This document shows, in pieces, positions 55,506-64,000 of a DNA stretch of 64,000 nt. Position 1 is the stretch's first letter. Each line of letters starts with the position of its first letter. Source of the stretch: Nephrocerus scutellatus (taxonomy: Eukaryota; Arthropoda; Insecta; Diptera; Pipunculidae); contig OX352761.1 in the NCBI GenBank assembly GCA_947095585.1, forward strand, positions 24,023,777-24,087,776, given 5' to 3'. The translations under genes and the position numbers were made by a program. The notes beneath the pieces were generated by a model, which worked only from the letters and a program-made list of their open reading frames with translations, was not told the origin of the DNA and did not search any database.

Positions 55506-56150
55506 TTAATTCTCTATAATAACTTCGCGTTGGCATGGTTTTGTCGTTCTGTGGTGGAATTTAGCGATTAATTTTTAATCCATTTCCCAAAGTCCGATTT
55601 TATTGATACTGTTACCAATTTCAGGCTTTTGAGTTCCTAAAGGAGTTTGCAAATAAAACACAACACAAGTTTTTTAATTTACAAATAATAACTTCCATTC
55701 ACAAACAGTAATTATAACTCAAGTTCACAATTTATATTGGTGATTACATTACAAAGTACACAAAAACACTTATGATACTAGTACTTCACAATAATTCTCT
55801 AGGGTTGAGCTTTATCATTTTACAAGAACTTTTACAACTGCACTGGTTAAATTCCAAACAACTCATAATCTTACTTCGGCTTAACGCCTCTATTTATACT
55901 CAATCAAAAGCTTCCAGAAACTTCCAATATTGTAGACAGAAAAAGTATGCAACATGAAAGTACTTATTTTTAGTATGCATTTACATTGGGATTTATTTTA
56001 GGATTTTAATTTTATGATATGAGCTACTAAATACTTTTTGTAACAATACTTTGCACACATGTGTATTTGCGGTGACAACACTTTCTATTAAAATTTAGGA
56101 ATGATCGGCTCCCGAGGTCAAGGGGCTCTTATACAAAATTTTTAACAATT
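55506..56150 (-). repeat. Modular repeat, minus orientation, split by a solo LTR
   Basis: TTTTAATTCTCTATAATAAC end at about 55504, then GGAATTTAGCGATTAATTTTTAATCC and the GATTTTATTGATAC segment. A solo LTR (55610-56045) interrupts before TTTGCACACATGTGTATTTG resumes at 56050. Confidence 0.75.
55610..56045. mobile_element. Solo LTR, 436 bp
   Basis: Starts TGTTACCAATTTCAGG and ends TACTTTTTGTAACA (TG...CA with TGTTAC/GTAACA inverted ends). Flanked by the 4 bp duplication ATAC at 55606-55609 and 56046-56049. It interrupts a modular repeat that is continuous in other copies (GATTTTATTGAAACTTTGCACAC). No internal retroviral-type genes remain, as after LTR-LTR recombination. A 4 bp duplication fits Ty3/gypsy-type integration. 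A related fragment is at 39605-39680. Confidence 0.8.
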
Positions 56151-56164
56151 ATGCCTATACCGGC

Positions 56165-57600
56165 ATTAGATCAGATACTTATCCGATTTTAATGAATGAG
56201 GTGTTAATTGATTCGTTATTATGGTTCGAAGCGATGCCAGAAGACTGGAAAAGAGGCATCCTGTGCCCCATACATAAGAAAGGAGATATCACAACCTGCA
56301 GCAATTATCGTGGTATAACATTGTTGAGTACCGCGTATAAGACTTTCTCCTCTATACTTCAAGACAGGATAGCCCTATACGCTAAAGGGATCATTGGTCC
56401 ATACCAGTGTGGCTTCATCCCAGGAAAATCAACAACTGATCAGATTTATACCCTTAGGCAGGTGATGGAAAAATGTCTAGAGTTTCAAAACTCACAACAC
56501 CATATTTTTATAGACTTTAAAGCCGCCTATGATAGCATAGAACTTTAAAAAGCAATGAGAGAATTCGGCATTCCAAATAAACTGACACGACTATGTAGGT
56601 TGACCATGACCAATGTTATAAGCCAAGTAAAAATATCTGGATCACTATCAAGCCGATTCAACATCTATAACGGGCTCCGACAAGGGAATATACTGGCCTG
56701 CGTCCTCTTCAACTTGGCGTTGGAGAAAGTGATCCGAGACTCTGACGTAACGGCGAGAGGAACAATCCTCTATAAGTCCATTCAGATACTGGCTTACGCA
56801 GACGATATTGACATCGTTGGTAGAAACCGAAGAGTTGTACAGGAAGCTTTCATCCAGATAGAGCAGGCGGCACGAAATCTGGGGCTGCACATAAATGTGA
56901 GCAAAACAAAGTACATGGTGGCCACGTCTGCGAGTAGAAGATCCAACATTGGTCCCTCAATTCAAATAGTGGAGCACGAATTTGAAGAAGTGCAATCCTT
57001 TAACTATCTCGGGTCAACTGTAGCAGCCGATAACAGTATGGAACCAGAAATACGCGCACGGTTGCTTAAAGCCAACAAAGCCTGTCGAGACTCTTCAAAT
57101 CTAGGAAATAAACTATAACATCCAATCTGCTGGTATATAAGATAATGGTCATAGTACATACATATGGATCCGAGACTTGGGTGCTTAGCAAAAAGCATTC
57201 TGACCTCTTAGCCGCGTTCGAGAGAAAAGTCTTACGGAGAATTGTTGGCCCCGTATGTGAGGAAGGACGATTCCGGAGACTCTATAATGATGAGATCTAC
57301 GAGCGTTACCGCGATGTCGACATCGTGAAGAAAATTAATCTCGGTAGGCTCCGGTGGGCAGGACACCTAGCTCACATGAGCGAAGAGGATCCTGCTCGGA
57401 AAGTCCTTCGCGGTAGGATTTATGGAACACGACAGCGAGGCCGTCCAAGCCCACGCTGGAAGGATGGCGTAGACCAGGACGCCCAGAGTTTAGGGATGCC
57501 AAACTGGATGACATCGGCTCGAAATCGGGACCGGTGGAGAGACTTTTTGCGGGAGGCTAGGACCGAGCCCCGGTTGTAGAGCCAAATATAATGATGATGA
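56165..57600 (+). mobile_element. RTE-like LINE, reverse transcriptase to 3' end
   Basis: 'EAMPEDWKRGILCPIHKKGD', 'NYRGITLLSTAYKTFSSILQ', 'YQCGFIPGKSTTDQIYTLRQ' and 'HHIFIDFKAAYDSIEL' (first catalytic Asp) are followed by a single stop at 56546. The next frame has 'LRQGNILACVLFNLALEKVI' and 'ILAYADDIDIVGRNRRVVQE' (YADD intact), 'NVSKTKYMV' and 'VQSFNYLGSTVAADN'. After another stop near 57116 comes 'HTYGSETWVLSKKHSDLLAA' and the tail 'RLRWAGHLAHMSEEDPARKV'. The end carries ATGATGATG, typical of RTE-type 3' tails. Only two or three in-frame breaks, so a young remnant. Confidence 0.88.
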
Positions 57601-57607
57601 TCCATAC

Positions 57608-57760
57608 ATTAAAGCATATGGACTCGCGTCATTTTAGTTTCGTGATCGTTTTTCCGTATTGCTTTTTTCAATGAATCGGGGAGAATTCCGAGAAAATAAT
57701 TTAAAACCGGCTACAAACGTAAGGAATGTGATATATTGTAAATCACATTTCTCCGATTTA
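57608..57760. repeat. Dispersed segment shared with 41330-41462
   Basis: Inverted match to 41330-41462 (ACTCGCGTC...GTGATCGTTTTTCCGTA...CAATGAATCGGGGAGAATTC...CGGCTACAAACGTAAGGAATGTGATATATTG). Confidence 0.55.
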
Positions 57761-58290
57761 ATTCTTAATTTAAATAAAGGGCTTAGCCTACCTTATTGCC
57801 ATGGCGCAAGTCATTCAGGGAGTATTCCCTTGGCAATAAGTTTAAATATAAAAAAGAAAAACTCATCAAATATTTGAGATAATGGTCGTTATCCCACCAG
57901 TTATATCAGTTTCAAGTTCGGCCTAAACGTCTTTCCAATTATCGTTTATAATTTGATTCATCGCTTTCCCTTATTCACGGTTCCCATTGAGGAGGTTGCC
58001 AAGGTTAACAGTCATCCTGTGGGCAAGTAGCAAAATCTTTATATGAAGTTTATTACCAACTTAATTGCAAGAAAAAAATAACAACACAACAGTGATGGCA
58101 ACTTTAAAACTTTTGCGATAAAAACAGTTCAAATATAATAAATTCTTTAAAGATGTCCGGGAGTTGAATTTTTATTAAACTCTTAAAAGTGTAATACATT
58201 TCACATGCAAAGTAATATTTTAATGTTCCTTTTGCCTTGTTTCTTGTCTACCTTTACTTTAACCATCACCATAAGCAAGTTGTACGGGTG

Positions 58291-59253
58291 AGGCGATCGA
58301 AGTGTTACATAATTCACGCTACTATATCTGCTAAACAGCTGATAACAACGCAGTCATATTTTGACATACTGAAGACTGTTATGTTGTTTACAAGTCTACA
58401 TAAGCATATCGATATACGTCGTGTTTGAAATGTAATTCAAACGTATCATTGTAGTTGCATTATTTTTGGCTAGAAGGTCACAACCGGCTATTGTCAAACA
58501 GCTCCTGCATTTGAATGTGAATAAAATGTTTGTATATCGGACCATCACAACGTTACAACAATACTGGTAGCATCGCTAAACGCCATAGAGGTGACGTGGC
58601 CTTCCAAAAACTGCAACATCGCCAGTAATGGTTCGCAAAATGAAGGCACCAATTAAGCGAAATCCACGACAAAGTGCGCAAAAACTGGCCAAAAATCTGC
58701 ACGCGTCCAATAGAAGAATCCGACGGATACTGAAGAATGAACTTCATTTGAAGCCCTACAAGACACAAAAAGTGCAAGATTTAACAACAGTTCAAAGGGC
58801 GCGTTTACACGAACGCAACAATCTCGTCAACTTGGTGTTTTCTGATGAAAAAATTTTTATGGTTCACATGCTACCTATGACATACGAAAAATTCGGTAAC
58901 AACCGCTGAAGGCCCCCAGCAGCATCACATAAAGCTCGTTTTACACAACCATTTTTACAAAGTGACGTTCCAAATTATGGCGTCCATACTAACCAGACTT
59001 GAAGCCAATAGACATCCCAATATGCTCCATTTTGGAGACCTCGAACAAAATATATAAAAGAGTATAGAGTATAGACCAAAATACCAACAGGTCACGTTCG
59101 TCCATTATGCATTTTCTTCGCTAAGAGACTCTACTCTCATCCGCGCCAAGGGTGTCTATATCGAGCAGTAACGTGTTCTCTTAAAAATTTTACTAATAAT
59201 ATTCATACATGACGAAATTACAGCCTTTTGATTTAGTAACACTTCGATCGCCT
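58291..59253 (+). mobile_element. Tc1/mariner-type element with 18 bp inverted ends
   Basis: Ends AGGCGATCGAAGTGTTAC (58291-58308) and its exact reverse complement (59236-59253). 58628-58909 encodes the N-terminal helix-turn-helix region (MVRKMKAPIKRNPRQSAQKL, 'LHASNRRIRRILKNELHLKP') and 'NLVNLVFSDEKIFMV', which contains the first Asp of the DDE/D triad. The frame then fails. Same element as 13001-14457 in the equivalent intron of gene A, so the insertion predates the duplication. Non-functional. Confidence 0.85.
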
Positions 59254-59269
59254 AACCTTGTAATTGAAT

Positions 59270-59520
59270 TCTTTTTAAATTCTCGATATTAACTTCGCGT
59301 CCTGGTGTGTTTGTAGCTGGCAGCCAAATTTTGTGATAACATTTTAATCAACTTCCTAATTTCCGATTTTATTCAAACTTTGGAGACAGGTTTATCTCCG
59401 ATGACAACACTATATAAAAAATTTGCAGTGATCCCCATGGTCGAGGGATTCCCATAACAATTTCTTCAAAATTAACCGGATTCTATTCAAACCTTGCTTG
59501 CACCCATTTGTATCTCCGAT
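59270..59520 (-). repeat. Modular repeat, minus orientation, in the takeout D intron
   Basis: TTAAATTCTCGATATTAACTT end at about 59277 and inverted modules with cores near 59400 and 59510. It corresponds to the repeats in the introns of A, B and C. Confidence 0.72.
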
Positions 59521-60084
59521 AATAGAATTCACATGAAACTTTTGATTTGTATGCATTGGTTTTTTCATTTCTATCACACTTACTTTTCGGGTTCAGATTT
59601 CACTTTGATCTGTAATATTGCAACGTATAGGTTTCCATCGCTTTTCATGGACTTCAGTTTCACTTTAACTAAAGATTGGAAGTGCTTAAGATCAACTTCG
59701 ACAGTTCCATTGGAATTGGAATTGGAAGCAGCAGTATCCACCCACTGTGCCTTGATCTGCAGCAACGGTATTGTAATGTCCACTTCAAATTTTGATTTAA
59801 TCGGATCTTGGTTAAATCCCACAACCCGATTTCCGACACTACCCGACAAACCACTTAAGTCGACATCGAAAATTGCTAAATCCAGTTAAATTGGATTGCC
59901 TTTTTCAGCTTTGGATACGATCAATTCATCTTATGTTTTTGTCACCACATAAGTTCTAATTACTAATTAGACAACCATACCAGTAATTGCTTAGAATATC
60001 AAAGTGCAATAATTGTGCTCTGTAATAAAGCAAGTGTATTATGATACGTAACGATATAAGGTATAATTAAAAAATGGAATGCAT

Positions 60085-60275
60085 TTTTTTTAAATTCTCT
60101 ATATTAACTTCGCGCGGCACGTGTTTGTCTTTCTGTCAGTGGCTGGCTGGTGGTCAATTTTTAACCCACTTCCTTTTTTACAAACTTTGCGATGACAACA
60201 CTTCCTATTAAAATGTGGAAGTAATCCGGCCGCAAGGTCGAGGGGTTCCGATATAAATATTTTTAAGAATGAAGA
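60085..60275 (-). repeat. Modular repeat fragment, minus orientation
   Basis: TTAAATTCTCTATATTAACTT end at about 60092, GTGTTTGTCTTTCTGTCAGT tract, then about one module (core near 60190). Confidence 0.7.
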
Positions 60276-60289
60276 ATGATGTGTAGGAG

Positions 60290-60660
60290 TCTAGGCTAAT
60301 TGCTCTCGCACAATTATTCTCGAACAATTATTCTCAAAATATTGGCCGCCGATATTCTGTGAATAAACGGCATAATATTTAACAAAAAATTTTGAGAATA
60401 ATTAGACTAATTCTTTTCGATGCAACTGCCTTATTCACATTAAAATTTTCGAATCATCATAGAACTTAATTATTAATTCAATAATTTTTAAAAACGCCTT
60501 TTAAAAGAAAAAACTTCTATCTAAATATTAATTAATTGAGCGCACTGTATTTTACAGTGTGTCGATTAACGCCTCTTAAAAGGAAAAACTTCATTTACTA
60601 AGCAATTTATATTTTAGCAAAATAAAATTTTGAGAATAATTCCTGAGAAGAACGAACGAG
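60290..60660. repeat. Inverted-repeat-bounded AT-rich segment
   Basis: AATTATTCTCAAAATATT (about 60327) is inverted at TTTTGAGAATAATT (about 60385 and 60628). CGCCT(T/C)TTAAAAG...AAAAACTTC is repeated directly near 60494 and 60571. Possibly a degraded MITE. Confidence 0.4.
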
Positions 60661-61729
60661 CCGAACACCGATGTTACGGTATACTTAATAAATTCTTAGC
60701 TTTCTTGTCAGTCTTTCATGAATTCTCCTGCAATGAACACACACTTCCAGAAGGAGCCCTTATTTCATGCAATACGGCAGGCTACACATTAAAGATTCAG
60801 ATTATCCCATTTTGAAGGCACCATAAAATATATCAACACAACGTTATACACCGATAATCGCTAAGCGTTTTGATGAGTCTACTTCTGCATTGTAAACAAA
60901 ATTTAAAAAAAAAGAAAAAAAACACTGAATGATGTCAGTACGGCTGTGGGCAGGAGCTCCCTTCAGGAAAGTAGATCAACTTGGCTAGCACAGTTGTTGC
61001 CCCGGTGAACATCTATAAGTCCAAAAGAGCAGCGCCTCGGCGGCCAGGATGTTGACCAGTTTACATATCTGGGCATTGTGCTTGCCCAAGAATTCTGGTG
61101 ATACAGGGGACGATTTTGTAGTCTGTCAAGTAGAGAAAAGGAGCATGATGCCATACGAGCCTGGGTTATTGGTGTACTTCGCTAGGAACAGCAAAAGTGA
61201 TTCCTTCCCCAGAGATACAAAAAAACCGAACACTGCAGGAGGTAGAACAAACCATCGCTGATAAGATGTGATGCCTTTAAGTACAAAAAGGTTCCCCAAT
61301 TCTCGACACTAATACGAGAGGTAAGTACCTTTTATAGTTTTTACTGAAGGAAAATCTAGATATATGTGGGTAAATTACCCACGATTGTTAATAGAATAAG
61401 AAAAGAGGTACTCGACATCATCTTCAAAACTCGAAGAGTGGGTCTTCTCCGAACCATACAGATCGGATCATTGGATAATCCTGCTCAAAGAGAAAGAAAA
61501 ATTCTTCAGGACAAATTATGAAGTTTTCAGAACTAATTTGAGGTTTAATCTAGAAAATGGAAAAGTAAAAAGAGTTGCCAAGTGCACACGTGAGCTGGAA
61601 TGTATGTATCGAATGAAGAAGTGATTAGGGCAATCTCTGTGGCATACGATGTGATTTGCCCAGTAAACTCGCTCAAGCAGACGATGGAGTTCCATGGTGG
61701 AGTAAAGAGCTGTCAACACTTTTCAAAAA
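60661..61729. other. No gene recognised
   Basis: 61040-61080 decodes weakly as a LINE tail (DQFTYLGIVL) but the frame is broken and the flanks do not support it. The rest shows nothing identifiable. Confidence 0.3.
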
Positions 61730-62740
61730 CTGTTGTCAACGGAGATACTCATGTGTAAAAAAAATTGTATTGGAGCCCCCGACCTTGGAGCCAGATCACT
61801 TCCAACTTAATTTTAATTTTTAAAAAAAACTTATATAGGAACTCCTCGAGCCTTTCCAGAAAAATGTACTAAATGTGTTGTCCATCAGAGATACACATGT
61901 GTTTAAAATTTGAAGAAAATCGGGTTAATTTTTAAAAAAAAATATGGGCACACCTCGGGCTTTAGGGCCTAATCACTCCAAAACTGTTAAAAATAAGTTC
62001 TATCCATCAGAGATACACAAGTGTTTAAAATTTGAAGAAAATCGGGTTAATTTTTAGAAAACTTTTATGGGCACTCCCCGGGACCCAGAGCCCATTCACT
62101 CCAAAAATTTAAAAAAAAGTTTTGCCAACCTGAGATACACATATGCTTAAAATTTGAAGAAAATCGGGCTAATTTTTAAAAAAAATTATACGGGCACCCC
62201 TCTGGCTTCAGGGCTCATTCGCTCAAAAAATGTTAAAAGAGTTTTCTCTATCGGAGATACAGATGTGTATAAAATAGGGATAATTTTTATTTTAAATTTG
62301 TATGAGGCCCCACGGATATACACACGTGTATAAAATTTGAAGAAATTCGGGTTAATTTTTTTGAAAAAATTTGTACGAAAAGTGTTGTCCATCGGTTGAT
62401 AAAATTGAAAGAAAATCGGGTAAATTTTTTTAAAAAAAAGTTTTGGGGCACCACTGGGCCCAGGGTTTCCAATATTTTTACAAAAGGAAGTGTCTATCGA
62501 AGATACACATGTGTATAAAATTTAAAGAAAATCGGGCTAATTTTTAAAAATTTTATATGAGCACCCCTTAGCCCAAAATTTTTGGTTTTGTTTCCGGAAA
62601 TAGACACGTGTGCAAAATTTCAATAAAATCGGGCTTTGGAAAGTGGGTAAGAAATTAATCGCAAGATTCCACGACAAACAGATCGACCGACCGACAGACA
62701 GACGTGCCACGGGCAAGCGAATTTTAAAATTGAAAATTTT
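61730..62740 (+). repeat. Modular repeat array, plus orientation, 7-8 modules
   Basis: Cores near 61735, 61885, 62005, 62125, 62250, 62385 and 62495, spacing about 110-135 bp. The terminal module has AAAATCGGGCTTTGGAAAGTGGGT and a CGACCGACAGACAGACG tract (62685-62703). The left end is missing; the right end GGGCAAGCGAATTTTAAAATTG is degenerate. Confidence 0.8.
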
Positions 62741-62898
62741 CTTATCGGAGATTCGATTTTGTGGTGAAATACCCCATTTGGTGGTGAAAACATAGCAGCC
62801 ACTGCACACGGCTGGTGCGACGTAGACACAACGACGTACGAAGTACCACTAAAATCATCATCAGCTCATCAGCGCACACAGAACACAATCATTTGGTA

Positions 62899-63018
62899 TG
62901 ATATGATCTGATGCCGCTAAATGGAAAAATTTATGTGGGAGCCACTCTATTAAAATTTGAGAGTGACCGGGATGCGGGATTGGGGAGCTCCCATACAACG
63001 GCATCAGATCATATCGTG
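62899..63018. repeat. Short inverted repeat around a modular-repeat scrap
   Basis: GATATGATCTGATGCCG (62900-62916) is exactly inverted at 62999-63015. The loop holds a single scrap of modular repeat (CCACTCTATTAAAATTTGAG). Confidence 0.6.
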
Positions 63019-63129
63019 TTGGTTCGCTGCTTGGCTTTGTTGATTTTTTGTTGGGTTGCAGCGCGTCGCATGTGTTTTTATTTTTCAGCAGTATGCTTTT
63101 GTTTTTTTGCTTTTTTTTGACAAATTTAA

Positions 63130-64000
63130 AAACATAAGCCTTATAAACGTTCACGCACATACAGAGGATTCCCCAGATGATGAAAAAGAAGAATTCTTTG
63201 AATAAGTCAAACGGGAACTCCATGCCTGCCCTCAGTATGATGTAAAAATCATTCTGGGGGGTATGAATGCTAAAATAGGTAGGGAGCCAGTATTCAGGCG
63301 GTACATTGGCACCCATAGCTTACACGAGAACACTAATGACAATGGACAACGAGTCATAGAGATGGCAGCAAGCAATAATTTGGTCGTTGCGAGTACAAGG
63401 TTTGCGCGTAATCCACCTAGGTATCTCCCGATGGAGCCACTCGCAACCAGATAAACCGCGTGTTGATAGACCGCCGCCATAACCCGAACCTGATGACGAT
63501 ACGAACGTACCGAGGTGCCAACGTCGACTCTGACCACTATCTTGTTGGTATGGTGCTCCGAGCGCGGATTGCATCATCACGGAAGACTGCATCCGCGAAT
63601 CAGATTCGAGTCAACACGGCTGCCCTTTGCAATGAAGAGACCAGAAACAAGTACGGTCAAGCGATAGCACTCGCCCTAAATGCAGGGAGAGTAAGTCCTG
63701 GGGCTGAGATGTTGGGCATAGAAGAGAAATGGACACGCCTTAAAAATACTGTCATTAGTACTGTTGACTCCATCTTAGGCAGTAGTCGTAGAGATCGAAA
63801 CGACTGGTTCGATGACGAATGTAAGCTAGCGACTGAACGTAAGAATGTTGCGTACCGAGCAATGCAACAATCTCATAGAACGCGGCCACGCGAAGATGAA
63901 TATAAAGAGCTCAGAAGATATGAAAAACAGTTCACCGGCGAAAGAAAGCAGCCTGGGAGAAGAATCTCGTCCGTAAACTGGAACAGTACAGAGAGCAAGT
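63130..64000 (+). mobile_element. RTE-like LINE endonuclease and linker, runs off the window
   Basis: 'EDSPDDEKEEFFE', 'CPQYDVKIILGGMNAKIGRE', 'YIGTHSLHENTNDNGQRVIE' and 'MAASNNLVVASTRFARNPPR' are the RTE-type endonuclease (the catalytic GDFN-like site reads GGMN). After frameshifts come 'NVDSDHYLVGMVLRARI', 'IRVNTAALCNEETRNKYGQA', 'EKWTRLKNTVIST' and 'RRDRNDWFDDECKLATERKN', the linker to the RT. Related pieces are at 50083-50275 and 51905-52800. The frame breaks and changed motif suggest it is dead. Confidence 0.85.

Larger units (their letters stand above)
57890..59935 (-). pseudogene. Takeout/JHBP pseudogene D, with a mariner in its intron
   Basis: Minus strand. Exon 2 remains from about 59930 to 59582 (SKAEKGNPI, stop, LDLAIFDVDLSGLSGSV, 'NRVVGFNQDPIKSKFEVDIT'). 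The Gln codon after GNPI is TAA, and the AIRGRI region is altered. Exon 3 (58015-57890) has 'GKAMNQIINDNWKDV' with two in-frame stops and no normal end. The promoter, exon 1 and the first part of exon 2 are deleted: 59935-60060 joins sequence matching the upstream region of gene A (about 11880-11942) directly to mid-exon 2. The intron keeps the mariner and modular repeats found in A. It cannot make a working protein. Confidence 0.9.

Noticed and set aside
61040..61260. LINE tail in 61040-61260
   Set aside because: Only a few residues (DQFTYLGIVL) resemble a LINE tail; the frame is broken and no neighbouring domains support it.
1..64000. CRISPR array or bacterial operon features
   Set aside because: All tandem repeats are minisatellite, microsatellite or transposon modules; genes are spliced and of insect type.

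Overview
This is nuclear DNA of an insect, probably a fly. The evidence is spliced genes with short GT-AG introns, takeout/juvenile-hormone-binding-type (JHBP) secreted proteins, an axonemal dynein heavy chain, and a dense mix of jockey-like and RTE-like LINEs, a Ty3/gypsy element, Tc1/mariner elements, a Helitron and a tRNA-derived SINE. The species cannot be fixed from the window. Most of the predicted open reading frames are transposon debris or repeats.

Host genes. (1) On the minus strand, 4878 to 3318 holds the first four coding exons (about 443 residues) of an outer-arm, beta-type axonemal dynein heavy chain; the rest lies beyond the left edge. (2) Five takeout/JHBP loci follow. Gene A (12115-17184, +) has 3 exons and 253 aa. 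Genes B (23403-25506, +) and C (28934-31038, +) are indistinguishable by eye and encode 269 aa each. Locus E (36986-38096, -) is a divergent 4-exon gene of 251 aa. Locus D (57890-59935, -) is a pseudogene that has lost exon 1 and carries stop codons. B and C lie in a 5.5 kb near-perfect tandem duplication (21148-26659 and 26679-32191), which is either very recent or an assembly duplicate.

Layout. 1-3300: head-to-tail copies of a modular repeat with a SINE insertion, inside or beyond a dynein intron. 3318-5041: dynein exons. 5300-10640: nested SINEs, a foldback element and LINE fragments. 10640-17250: the takeout A unit, whose second intron holds a mariner, two MITE copies and a LINE. 17590-21380: mariner, gag and LINE remnants. 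21148-32191: the tandem duplication. 32776-35520: two jockey-like LINEs in opposite orientation. 35544-38096: a MITE and takeout E. 39060-40997: a minisatellite and a Helitron. 42600-49926: a jockey-like LINE split by an intact 4.55 kb gypsy element with identical LTRs and a 5 bp target duplication. 50083-52800: decayed LINEs. 53783-55327: a roughly 1.55 kb uninterrupted-to-near-perfect (TTTG)n tract. 55505-57600: a solo LTR and an RTE-like LINE. 57890-59935: takeout pseudogene D. 60085-64000: more modular repeat and an RTE-like endonuclease region running off the right edge.

The most unusual component is an abundant modular repeat, seen about 20 times in both orientations. It has 12-13 bp inverted ends, internal modules of about 120 bp in tandem, and a variable tetranucleotide tract near one end. 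The giant (TTTG)n array sits exactly at that tract. Shared and private insertions in the takeout introns allow the order of gene duplications to be read directly.
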